From positions 1 through 5,876 of the forward strand of contig JASKZW010000005.1 of NCBI GenBank assembly GCA_030147425.1: a stretch of 5,876 nt of DNA, read 5' to 3'. This document shows positions 1-5,823 of the stretch, piece by piece. Both the position numbers and the translations under genes were made by a program. Under the pieces are notes generated by a model, which was given only the letters and a program-made list of their open reading frames with translations, had not been told where the DNA came from and made no database searches. The first letter of the stretch is position 1. Each line of letters starts with the position of its first letter. The DNA is from Tissierellales bacterium. GTDB taxonomy: Bacteria; Bacillota_A; Clostridia; Tissierellales; JASKZW01.

Positions 1-188
1 TATCTTCCAACACCTAATTTATCAGATATTTTTAAGCCTGATTCTAAAAGCCTTCCTGTTACTATTACTACTTCCTTGCCTTTCTTATCTGCTTTTTCCA
101 ATGCTTTTTTATTTAAGTCCGGAATCATATTATCTGATCCTAATAAGGTTCCATCTAAATCAATTCCAATTAAATTATAATTTGCCAT
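1..188 (-). CDS. Cof-type HAD-superfamily phosphatase, N-terminal part (cut by window edge)
   Basis: The first 62 residues of a HAD hydrolase are present; the rest lies beyond position 1. Motif I is seen as IDLDGTLL, with the nucleophile Asp10 and the acid/base Asp12. The second motif is VIVTGR (Thr44-Gly45-Arg46); TGR at this point is typical of the Cof/YidA-like subfamily, which dephosphorylates sugar phosphates and other small phosphorylated metabolites in the cytoplasm. The ATG at 188-186 is preceded by AGGAGG (199-194) with a 5-nt spacer, which fixes the start. Complete family members usually have about 260-290 residues, so roughly three quarters of the gene is missing and the substrate-specifying cap domain cannot be seen. 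The gene follows the VanW gene on the same strand, across a hairpin. I see no convincing promoter of its own in the 18 nt between hairpin and ribosome binding site, so it may depend on read-through. Confidence 0.88.
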   Translation of the reverse strand, partial: MANYNLIGIDLDGTLLGSDNMIPDLNKKALEKADKKGKEVVIVTGRLLESGLKISDKLGVGR

Positions 189-218
189 TCTTACCTCCTC
201 TAAATTATATAAGCTAGA

Positions 219-252
219 AACAAATTAACTCCTAACTAGGAGTTAATTTGTT
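219..252 (-). terminator. Inverted repeat, probable intrinsic terminator of the VanW gene
   Basis: A perfect 15-bp inverted repeat (219-233 against 238-252) surrounds a 4-nt loop. Read on the minus strand it begins inside the TAA stop codon of the VanW gene (253-251) and ends in TTTGTTTCT. The U-tract is interrupted and the stem has only five GC pairs, so it is a weaker terminator than the two others in this window and may allow read-through into the downstream HAD gene. Confidence 0.7.
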
Positions 253-1828
253 ATGGTCCTACCCTATAAATTGTATTTCTTTCCTTGTAATAATCTTGGG
301 TTATTAAATCCCTCTTTACTATTTTACCATTTTTTATGATAGATTTGTAGGTATTTACCTTATATCCTGTCCTTCCTCCTTGAACTAATTCCTTAGTTCC
401 TGGAGCCAAGGAGTTATCCACTACTTTTTCTACCTTTGGACTTATAGTATCTACAGTTTCTGCTTCTATCTTAACCTCATAATCCTTTGCATTCCTATCT
501 CCGTATACTTGAATTATTAAATCATTTCCTGTAAAGATTGAATTTATATAAACAGGAAAATCAAAATCATTTCTAAAAACTAAGTCTATATAGTCATAGG
601 CTACAGCTGCATCTTGACCGTAAGGTACATATTTTGCAGGTATAGAGTGGGGTGACCTTCTTACTATAGTTAAATCTGCTAGTAGCAAGGCATTATATAA
701 GGTTGTAGAAGTTTGACATACTCCTCCCCCAACTCCATCGGTATAGTCCCCATCCATTATAACAACTGCATCTTTATATCCATTTGAAACACTTCTCGGT
801 CCAGTAGACTGGTTAAATGACAGGCTTTCTCCTGGCATTACAATATCCTTAGACAAGGATTGGGCCGATATCCTTATATTTTCCTTTCTCCCTGGTGTAC
901 TAGTAGGAAAGGAGGTTTTAAACTGCCCTATAACTCCATTAATTCGAGACAATTTTTCCTTTGTCCTATTAGGATAAATCATTTCTACTGGAATCTCTAT
1001 AGGTTCAAGCTTGTAAACATTATCATTTATAAGTTCTATTAATTTTTCCTCATCCACTTGTCTACCTACTTGATGATCTGAAACTTGTATATTACCACCA
1101 TTAAAGTTAAAACTAGCTTCTTTTTTCTCAAGATTTATTTCATTTCTTATTTCCTCTGCTATAGGTCCTGCCTTAGACTTATCAAAACTTGATTCAAGTT
1201 TAAACTCTCGCCCATTCTCTTCTATTTCCTTTATTTCCTTTAATCTATCAAGTTTTTTTCCTTCCCTAGCCATATTATAGGCCTGTTCAACAGCCTTATC
1301 ATAATCTAACTTATATCCTAATTCCCTCACATTTAGATTATAAATCTTTTCCCCATAGCTTAATTCCATATTCATCTGGTCTATTTCTTTTTCCTTTATA
1401 GACTTGATTTTTTCTAAGGCTTCCTTTTTCTCCAGTCCACCTACATCTATTCCTTCTATCTTTACATTCTCATATATTGCCGGATCTTCTAGTATTTTAT
1501 TCATTTCCTTTATAAAAAAAGCTGATACTGTCCCTATTCCTAAAAGTAATAAAAGTAAAAGTATTTTAAAAACTTTAGATGATTGCTTTTTCTTACTTTT
1601 CTTCAAATCTTTGTCTTTAACTTCCTCATCCTCAACTTTATCTTCAACTTCTTCATCTTCAATTTTCTGTCCTTCGTCTTCTTCTCCATCATTTTTGCTA
1701 GAGTCTACTTCTTCATTTCCTTCATCCACTATATCTTCCTTGCCATCCTTTATATCTTCTTTATTATCTATATCCTCTGACTTTTCATAAGTTTCCTCAG
1801 AGTCATTAGGTTTTTTTGGCTCTGACAT
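251..1828 (-). CDS. Membrane-anchored VanW-domain protein with acidic cytoplasmic tail and C-terminal G5 domain
   Basis: A 525-residue cell-envelope protein. Residues 8-75 are a disordered tail in which about half the residues are Asp or Glu. A basic stretch (KKSKKK, 77-81 region) precedes one membrane helix at about 86-106, so by the positive-inside rule the tail should be cytoplasmic and the rest outside. Residues about 120-285 resemble the peptidoglycan-binding region usual in VanW proteins. The VanW domain spans about 303-442 and carries the family signature GVGGGVCQTSTTLYNA, with Cys371. Residues about 450-525 look like a G5 domain. VanW was named from vancomycin-resistance clusters, but no other van gene is near. 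From memory, VanW domains of C. difficile proteins were reported to act as cysteine L,D-transpeptidases making 3-3 peptidoglycan cross-links; the same role here is inference. The ATG at 1828 has AGGAGG at 1842-1837 with an 8-nt spacer. It lies 16 nt after nth and is probably co-transcribed with it. Confidence 0.9.
   Translation of the reverse strand: MSEPKKPNDSEETYEKSEDIDNKEDIKDGKEDIVDEGNEEVDSSKNDGEEDEGQKIEDEEVEDKVEDEEVKDKDLKKSKKKQSSKVFKILLLLLLLGIGTVSAFFIKEMNKILEDPAIYENVKIEGIDVGGLEKKEALEKIKSIKEKEIDQMNMELSYGEKIYNLNVRELGYKLDYDKAVEQAYNMAREGKKLDRLKEIKEIEENGREFKLESSFDKSKAGPIAEEIRNEINLEKKEASFNFNGGNIQVSDHQVGRQVDEEKLIELINDNVYKLEPIEIPVEMIYPNRTKEKLSRINGVIGQFKTSFPTSTPGRKENIRISAQSLSKDIVMPGESLSFNQSTGPRSVSNGYKDAVVIMDGDYTDGVGGGVCQTSTTLYNALLLADLTIVRRSPHSIPAKYVPYGQDAAVAYDYIDLVFRNDFDFPVYINSIFTGNDLIIQVYGDRNAKDYEVKIEAETVDTISPKVEKVVDNSLAPGTKELVQGGRTGYKVNTYKSIIKNGKIVKRDLITQDYYKERNTIYRVGP
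1610..1663 (-). repeat. Two imperfect 27-bp tandem copies in the acidic tail of the VanW protein
   Basis: The copies at 1610-1636 and 1637-1663 agree at 22 of 27 positions and encode IEDEEVEDK followed by VEDEEVKDK (7 of 9 residues identical). The codon-phased unit suggests that the acidic tail grew partly by in-frame duplication, although low-complexity GAA/GAT-rich codons could resemble each other by chance. Confidence 0.6.
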
Positions 1829-1844
1829 ATGTGTTTCCTCCTGT

Positions 1845-2483
1845 TTAATTATTTATATGTTCACATATTTCCCTTAAAGGACATTCCTCACATAAAGGAT
1901 TTCTAGCCTTACAAATCCTTCTTCCATGAAAGATTATTAAATGATGAGCTTTACTCCACATGTCCCTATCTATTCTTTCCATTAATTGTTTTTCTGATTG
2001 GTTAACATTCTTTGCATCAGTTATACCTATCCTATTAGCTACCCTAAAAACATGAGTATCTACAGCTATTGCAGGAATCCCAAAACCATTACTTAGAACT
2101 ACATTAGCTGTTTTTCTTCCTACACCAGGCAGCTTGGTTAGTTCTTTTAAAGTTCCTGGTACCTCTCCATTATATTCTTCTATAAGCATCTTGCAAGTAC
2201 CTAATATATTCTTAGCCTTATTCCTATATAAGCCACAACTTCTTATTATATCCTCAAGTTCTTCTTGACCTAGGTCTAAATACTCCTCAGGAGTTTTAAC
2301 CCTGTCAAAAAGAACCTTAGTTATTTTATTTACCCTTACATCTGTACACTGGGCTGATAAAATAGTTGCTATTAATAATTCAAAATTATTCTCATGATCC
2401 AACTCTACACTTGCATCTGGATAGGTATCTAATAATATTTCTATAGCTAAATCTACATTCTCTTGACTTAAAACTTCCCTCAC
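1845..2483 (-). CDS. nth: Endonuclease III (DNA glycosylase/AP lyase)
   Basis: This 212-residue cytoplasmic base-excision-repair enzyme removes oxidised pyrimidines and cleaves the abasic strand. FELLIATILSAQCTD at 34-48 is the usual N-terminal helix signature. The helix-hairpin-helix LPGVGRKTA lies at 118-126 and includes the catalytic lysine Lys124. VDTHVFRVANR contains the catalytic aspartate Asp142. The [4Fe-4S] loop is intact: Cys191, Cys198, Cys201 and Cys207 have the standard spacing C-x6-C-x2-C-x5-C. The length is normal for the family. The start is GTG at 2483, and no in-frame ATG, GTG or TTG lies between it and the upstream in-frame TAG that ends ylxP. The likely Shine-Dalgarno AGGGAG (2491-2486) overlaps that stop and stands only 2 nt from the GTG, which suggests translational coupling to ylxP. 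The VanW gene follows in the same direction. Confidence 0.96.
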   Translation of the reverse strand: MREVLSQENVDLAIEILLDTYPDASVELDHENNFELLIATILSAQCTDVRVNKITKVLFDRVKTPEEYLDLGQEELEDIIRSCGLYRNKAKNILGTCKMLIEEYNGEVPGTLKELTKLPGVGRKTANVVLSNGFGIPAIAVDTHVFRVANRIGITDAKNVNQSEKQLMERIDRDMWSKAHHLIIFHGRRICKARNPLCEECPLREICEHINN

Positions 2484-2485
2484 CT

Positions 2486-2491
2486 CTCCCT
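2486..2491 (-). promoter_or_regulatory. Unusually close ribosome binding site of nth, overlapping the ylxP stop
   Basis: On the minus strand the junction reads TAG GGA GAG GTG. AGGGAG uses the last two bases of the ylxP stop codon and leaves only 2 nt before the GTG start of nth, shorter than the usual 5-9 nt. ylxP and nth are in the same frame. The arrangement favours re-initiation by ribosomes that have just finished ylxP. Confidence 0.6.
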
Positions 2492-2771
2492 ATATAATTT
2501 CTATATTCTCCCAAATTATTTCTACCCGGGAATCCTTTTCAATAAACTCTAAAACTGAAGATATAGTTTTGTCAATATGTCTTCTTTTATTAGAGACAAA
2601 GCTAAAACCAATTATACTTCTTTTCCAATCATCATTCAAATCTATTTCAGAAATTGACACATTAAATCTATGCCTTATTCTTTCTATTAAACTTTTTATA
2701 ATACTTCTCTTATCTTTTAGAGAAAAAGATTCTAGAAGGTTTAACTCTAATTCACATATACCTACTAGCAT
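2490..2771 (-). CDS. ylxP: DUF503 family protein (YlxP-like)
   Basis: This small 93-residue soluble protein has the full DUF503 pattern: an N-terminal LVGICELEL strand, SFSLKDKRSIIKSLIERIRHRFNVSISEID at about 16-44, a central W-K-R-S-I-I-G segment (Trp49), SFVSN near 57-61, and a C-terminal helix and strand ending in EIIWENIEII. The molecular role of the family is not established. In Bacillus its gene stands in the nusA-infB-rbfA translation cluster, which has suggested a link to ribosome or RNA function; here it leads a small group with nth and a VanW gene. The ATG at 2771 is preceded by AGAGGTGA with normal spacing. The kbl terminator ends only a few bases upstream of this ribosome binding site, leaving no space for a separate promoter in the gap. 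Confidence 0.9.
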   Translation of the reverse strand: MLVGICELELNLLESFSLKDKRSIIKSLIERIRHRFNVSISEIDLNDDWKRSIIGFSFVSNKRRHIDKTISSVLEFIEKDSRVEIIWENIEII

Positions 2772-2791
2772 AATTCACCTCTTCTTTATAA

Positions 2792-2819
2792 AAAAATAGG
2801 GGGATTTCCCCCTATTTTT
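2792..2819 (-). terminator. Strong intrinsic terminator after kbl
   Basis: A perfect 12-bp stem (2792-2803 against 2808-2819) has five consecutive G-C pairs next to a 4-nt loop. On the minus strand it is followed by a run of T, and its first arm starts within the kbl TAA (2820-2818). The A-run and T-run flanks would let it work in both directions, but there is no plus-strand gene to its left. It lies between kbl and ylxP, which point the same way. Confidence 0.88.
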
Positions 2820-4005
2820 ATAGTATATTCATTTCCTTTCCAACTTCTTCAAAGATTTCTACTGCTCTATCTAATTGTTCTTTAGTATGTCCTGCAGTTA
2901 CCATACATCTTACCCTTCCTGTACCTCTTGGAACTGTTGGGAATACTATAGCTGAAACGAAAACTCCCTTATCTAAAAGCCTTCTACTAAATTCCATAGA
3001 CTTAGCTTCATCTCCTATAATAACTGGAGTTATTGGAGTTTCACTGTTTCCAGTATTGAATCCTAATTTTCCTAATTTTTCTTTAAAGTAATTTGCATTT
3101 TCCCAAAGCTTGTCAGTATACTCAGTTGATTCCATTAACATTGTTATAGATTCCTTAACTGCGCCTACTGCTGCTGGTGGTAGGGATGTACTGAATAAAA
3201 CAGGTCTTGCTCTGTGGTTTAACCATTCATACATAGTCTTAGATCCTGCTACATATCCACCTATAACACCTATTCCTTTTGATAAGGTACCTATTACAAA
3301 GTCTACTCTTCCATGTAAGCCGAAGTGGTCTACTGTACCCCTTCCACTTTCTCCTAATACTCCAGATCCGTGAGCATCGTCTACATAAGTTAAAGCATCA
3401 TATTTTTCTGCTAACTCTACTATTTCTGGAAGTTTAGCAATGTCCCCATCCATACTGAAAACTCCATCAGTAATTATTAGAACATTGTTGTAGTCTTCTC
3501 TTTTTTCCTTTAGAATTTCTTCTAAGTGCTCCATGTCTGAGTGTCTCATTATAACCTTGTCTGCTCTACTTAATCTAGTTCCGTCTATTATAGATGCGTG
3601 GTTTAATTCGTCTGATATAATTAAATCACCTTTTCCTGTAATAGCTTGAATTGTACCAGCATTACAGTTAAATCCTGATTGGTAAAGAAAAACTGCTTCT
3701 TCTTTTTTGAATTCAGCTAATAGTTCTTCTAATTCTTCATGTATGGACATGTTTCCAACTATAGTTCTTACAGCTCCTGAACCTACACCATATTGATCTA
3801 TAGCATCTTTTGCTGCCTTAACTAATCTTGGATGGTTAGCAAAACCTAAATAGTTATTTGAAGATAAGTTTATTACTTTTTTCCCATCTAAAATTATTTC
3901 TGCATCATTAGGGCCACCTAAAACTGGAAGTTCCCTATAAACTCCATCATCCTTTAACTGTTGGATGTTTTCTTTTAAATAATTTAATTCATGTACATCT
4001 GTCAC
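2818..4005 (-). CDS. kbl: Glycine C-acetyltransferase (2-amino-3-ketobutyrate CoA ligase)
   Basis: This 395-residue PLP enzyme of the alpha-oxoamine synthase family interconverts 2-amino-3-ketobutyrate plus CoA with glycine plus acetyl-CoA, the second step of threonine breakdown through threonine dehydrogenase. Visible residues: NLSSNNYLG at 46-54; NHAS with the ring-stacking His136; GVFSMDGD at 181-188; VDDAHGSG with the cofactor-binding Asp209 and His212; [12 protein letters not shown] with the Schiff-base lysine Lys243; and [11 protein letters not shown] with the probable carboxylate-binding Arg366. The N-terminal [12 protein letters not shown] and the [11 protein letters not shown] segment fit Kbl better than the close relative BioF, and no biotin gene is nearby, but sequence alone cannot wholly exclude a related activity. 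The start is GTG at 4005, chosen because AGGAGG (4018-4013) lies 7 nt upstream. No threonine dehydrogenase gene is in the window. An extended -10 promoter precedes it and a strong terminator follows. Confidence 0.92.
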   Translation of the reverse strand: MTDVHELNYLKENIQQLKDDGVYRELPVLGGPNDAEIILDGKKVINLSSNNYLGFANHPRLVKAAKDAIDQYGVGSGAVRTIVGNMSIHEELEELLAEFKKEEAVFLYQSGFNCNAGTIQAITGKGDLIISDELNHASIIDGTRLSRADKVIMRHSDMEHLEEILKEKREDYNNVLIITDGVFSMDGDIAKLPEIVELAEKYDALTYVDDAHGSGVLGESGRGTVDHFGLHGRVDFVIGTLSKGIGVIGGYVAGSKTMYEWLNHRARPVLFSTSLPPAAVGAVKESITMLMESTEYTDKLWENANYFKEKLGKLGFNTGNSETPITPVIIGDEAKSMEFSRRLLDKGVFVSAIVFPTVPRGTGRVRCMVTAGHTKEQLDRAVEIFEEVGKEMNIL

Positions 4006-4056
4006 AATAATCCCTCCTAAAATCTTTCAAATTACTAGAAATATACTATAAACTCT

Positions 4057-4065
4057 ATTATAACA
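4057..4065 (-). promoter_or_regulatory. Extended -10 promoter of kbl
   Basis: The minus strand reads TGTTATAAT, a perfect -10 hexamer with the TG dinucleotide of extended -10 promoters. No good -35 box is found 16-18 nt upstream, which the TG may offset. It predicts transcription starting near 4050 and a leader of about 45 nt, too short for a riboswitch. Confidence 0.65.
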
Positions 4066-4133
4066 TATCCTAATAGTCTTGGTTGTTTAAAAAATCACAT
4101 ATATATCTTAACATATTTAAAGTCTTTTGACAC

Positions 4134-4166
4134 AAAAAAATCCTAGGTTTTCCCTAGGATTTTTTT
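4134..4166 (-). terminator. Strong intrinsic terminator after the dsrE-like gene
   Basis: A perfect 14-bp stem (4134-4147 against 4153-4166) with a 5-nt loop is built on AATCCTAGG/CCTAGGATT and flanked by seven A and seven T. The minus-strand transcript ends in seven U. The base of the stem includes two bases of the dsrE stop codon (4167-4165). Its symmetry would allow action in both directions. Confidence 0.9.
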
Positions 4167-4488
4167 AGAAAGTTACTACTTTGTCTGCCCACTCAACAAC
4201 TTCAACACAGTCAACCATATTTGCCATTGGACAAGTTTTTGTCTCTCCTAATTTTCTTGACTCTAAACATGTTCCACAAGCAAGTATATGTCCTCCTGCA
4301 TCCCTAAATTTATAAAGTTGTTCCCTGGCATCAAATTGTTCATTATCTAAATATTCAATTTCTACAGCTTCTCCCATTAGGAACACCTTCACATCATGGT
4401 CCTTAACTTCCATCGCAGTATAAGCAAATCTTAAAGCATTCCAAGCCTTCTCTGCTTCCTTTGTCTCTATAATTACTCCTATCTTCAT
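4165..4488 (-). CDS. DsrE-family small sulfur-relay-like protein
   Basis: This 107-residue soluble protein has the single-domain DsrE/DsrF-like alpha/beta layout: KIGVIIET strand at 2-9, a helix with AWNALRFAYTAM at 15-26, VKVFLMGEAVE at 33-43, and a second half starting GGHILACGTCLESRKL at 65-80. Four cysteines are present: Cys71 and Cys74 form a CxxC at the position where family members carry the active or sulfur-accepting cysteine, and Cys86 (TCPMANM) and Cys94 lie near the C-terminal VVEWADKVVTF. Family members in sulfur oxidisers and in the TusBCD system pass sulfane sulfur as persulfide; in anaerobic Firmicutes the role of these stand-alone forms is not defined, so no partner is claimed. 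The ATG at 4488 has GGAGGTG (4500-4494) upstream. The gene appears monocistronic, with its own promoter overlapped by a perfect palindrome and its own terminator. Confidence 0.88.
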   Translation of the reverse strand: MKIGVIIETKEAEKAWNALRFAYTAMEVKDHDVKVFLMGEAVEIEYLDNEQFDAREQLYKFRDAGGHILACGTCLESRKLGETKTCPMANMVDCVEVVEWADKVVTF

Positions 4489-4531
4489 AAAAACACCTCC
4501 ATTATTATAATACCACCTTTTATTAATTAGT

Positions 4532-4561
4532 ATTATTAATATTCTTTATGACATATGTCAT
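4532..4561 (-). promoter_or_regulatory. Candidate promoter of the dsrE-like gene
   Basis: On the minus strand ATGACA (4561-4556, 5 of 6 to TTGACA) is followed after 18 nt by AATAAT (4537-4532, 5 of 6 to TATAAT). It predicts a start near 4525 and a leader of about 36 nt before the ATG. The -35 box lies inside the palindrome at 4545-4564. The region is very AT-rich, so the exact -10 is uncertain. Confidence 0.45.
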
Positions 4562-4564
4562 AAA
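4545..4564. promoter_or_regulatory. Perfect 20-bp palindrome, probable operator
   Basis: TTTATGACAT is followed directly by its exact reverse complement ATGTCATAAA. The core can be read as ATGAC-N4-GTCAT, the spacing of sites bound by dimeric helix-turn-helix regulators such as the CRP/FNR family, though the bases match no consensus I can name with confidence. It has no U-tract or loop, so it is not a terminator. Overlap with the candidate dsrE -35 box suggests repression or redox/metal-type control of that gene; it is about 90 bp from the rodA -10 and so less likely to act there. Confidence 0.6.
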
Positions 4565-4650
4565 TATTAATTTTATCTATAGCTAGCTTTTTTCTGATTT
4601 TCTTTTAACACACTTTATCTTCCAACTTATATTTTTTTATATATAAAATA

Positions 4651-4659
4651 TGGTATAAT
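4651..4659 (+). promoter_or_regulatory. Extended -10 promoter of rodA
   Basis: TGGTATAAT contains a perfect -10 hexamer (4654-4659) and an extended TG. No clear -35 is seen in the T-rich stretch upstream. Transcription would start near 4666, and AAAGGA at 4676-4681 serves as ribosome binding site 9 nt before the rodA ATG. Confidence 0.65.
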
Positions 4660-4690
4660 TTAATATGATAGATAGAAAGGATTTGATTTT

Positions 4691-5809
4691 ATGGCAGGTA
4701 AAAAAGAAAGCTTTAAGAGATTGGATTTTTCATTAATTTTGATTGTTTTACTTATTTCTATATATGGTATTATAGTTATTTATTCAACTACCCAGACTTT
4801 CCCCCAAGAAAAGATGGAAAGAATGGTTATGACACAGATCATTTCAACAATACTAGGCTTTATAGCCATGTTAGTTATTGTTTTTATAGGATATGAATTC
4901 ATCGGGAATTTTTACATACCCATCTATCTCTTTTCCGTTGGCCTTCTAGTTGCTACCCACTTTTGGGGTATAGGAGCAGATCAATGGGGAGCAGATAGCT
5001 GGTTAAAAATAGGACCTATTGTTTTCCAAACAGCTGAGCTGGCTAAGGTAGGCCTAATTATATTTGTTGCTAAGTTTCTTGAAAAACATCAACATGATGT
5101 TAACAAACTTAAAACTTTAATAAAGTTAGGAATTCTTGTAATTATACCAATTGGCTTGATTGCTAAGCAACCAGACTTTGGTACATCAGTGGTTTTCCTA
5201 TTTATTGTGGCTGTTATGGTATTTGTAGCCGGCCTTGATTGGTCTTATATTAAATTTGCAGCCATTGTACTAGTTATAAGTTTACCTTTTGTCTGGCTTA
5301 GCCTAGACAATTACCAAAAAAATAGGTTAATAAATTTTAGATATCCTGAAAATGACCCTACAGACACAGGCTACCATGCCCTAATGTCTAGGATAGCTGT
5401 AGGATCTGGGCAAATATTTGGTAACGGCCTACTAAAGGGAGGTCAAACTCAAAATGGATATCTTCCTGAAAAACAGACAGACTTTATCTTTGCAGCCCTA
5501 GTAGAAGAACTAGGATTAATAGGAGGTATGCTCTTAATATTTCTCTATTATGCTATGCTTATGAGAATTATTAAGATTGCTAAAAAAACTGATGATGTTT
5601 TCGGAAGCCTAATGGTAAGTGGTTTTTTTGCTATGTTTTTAATTCATATATGGGAGAACATAGCTATGAATATAGGCCTAATGCCTATAACTGGAATACC
5701 ACTTCCTTTCGTAAGCTATGGAGGAACATTCCAGTTAATAAATCTAATTTGTATTGGAATAACTTTAAGTGTAGGTGTCCATAGAAGTGGATTAAATTTT
5801 AAATCATAG
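4691..5809 (+). CDS. rodA: RodA-type SEDS peptidoglycan glycosyltransferase
   Basis: This 372-residue polytopic membrane protein polymerises lipid II into glycan strands together with a class B penicillin-binding protein, in the elongation machinery. About ten membrane helices can be drawn (first at about 12-32, last at about 340-362). Conserved SEDS residues are present: Glu116 and Lys119 in QTAELAKVGLI, QPDFGTS at 160-166, the large extracytoplasmic loop at about 206-263, and YLPEKQTDFIFAALVEELG with the putative catalytic Asp264. The end carries MNIGLMPITGIPLPFVSYGG at 326-345, as in the family. Length equals typical RodA (about 370 residues), and there is no long cytoplasmic extension; FtsW or SpoVE paralogues are the main alternatives and are not fully excluded. 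The residues after SYGG are TFQLINL rather than the common SSLLTNL, a small divergence. No mre, min or pbp gene is adjacent. It is probably co-transcribed with the next gene. Confidence 0.9.
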   Translation: MAGKKESFKRLDFSLILIVLLISIYGIIVIYSTTQTFPQEKMERMVMTQIISTILGFIAMLVIVFIGYEFIGNFYIPIYLFSVGLLVATHFWGIGADQWGADSWLKIGPIVFQTAELAKVGLIIFVAKFLEKHQHDVNKLKTLIKLGILVIIPIGLIAKQPDFGTSVVFLFIVAVMVFVAGLDWSYIKFAAIVLVISLPFVWLSLDNYQKNRLINFRYPENDPTDTGYHALMSRIAVGSGQIFGNGLLKGGQTQNGYLPEKQTDFIFAALVEELGLIGGMLLIFLYYAMLMRIIKIAKKTDDVFGSLMVSGFFAMFLIHIWENIAMNIGLMPITGIPLPFVSYGGTFQLINLICIGITLSVGVHRSGLNFKS

Positions 5810-5823
5810 TAAAGGATGGTTTT

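Noticed and set aside
204..209. TATAAT on the minus strand just before the HAD gene
   Set aside because: It lies only 4 nt from the ribosome binding site, so transcription would start inside that site, and there is no -35 match; probably chance in AT-rich DNA.
1404..1790. Plus-strand open frames opposite the VanW gene rich in Ser/Phe
   Set aside because: They are antisense shadows of the Asp/Glu/Lys-rich tail, have no ribosome binding site and resemble no family; the same holds for the frames at 860-1042, 2569-2799 and 3110-3373.
251..1828. Vancomycin-resistance gene cluster
   Set aside because: Only a VanW domain is present. No VanH, VanA/B ligase, VanX or VanRS genes are in the window, and VanW domains are widespread in Clostridia without resistance.
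4127..4132. Perfect TTGACA on the plus strand
   Set aside because: No -10 box follows at 16-19 nt; the terminator stem occupies that space and no plus-strand gene starts there.
4504..4509. TATAAT on the minus strand just before the dsrE-like gene
   Set aside because: Same problem: it is 3 nt from the ribosome binding site and would give an RNA lacking it.
4629..4651. ATATTTT/AAAATAT inverted repeat before rodA
   Set aside because: The stem contains only A-T pairs in a T/A-rich promoter region and would be too weak for a terminator or RNA switch.
4165..4690. A coordinated sulfur and cell-wall system across the divergent dsrE and rodA genes
   Set aside because: Each gene has its own promoter, and the palindrome overlaps only the dsrE side; divergent adjacency alone is not evidence of shared function.
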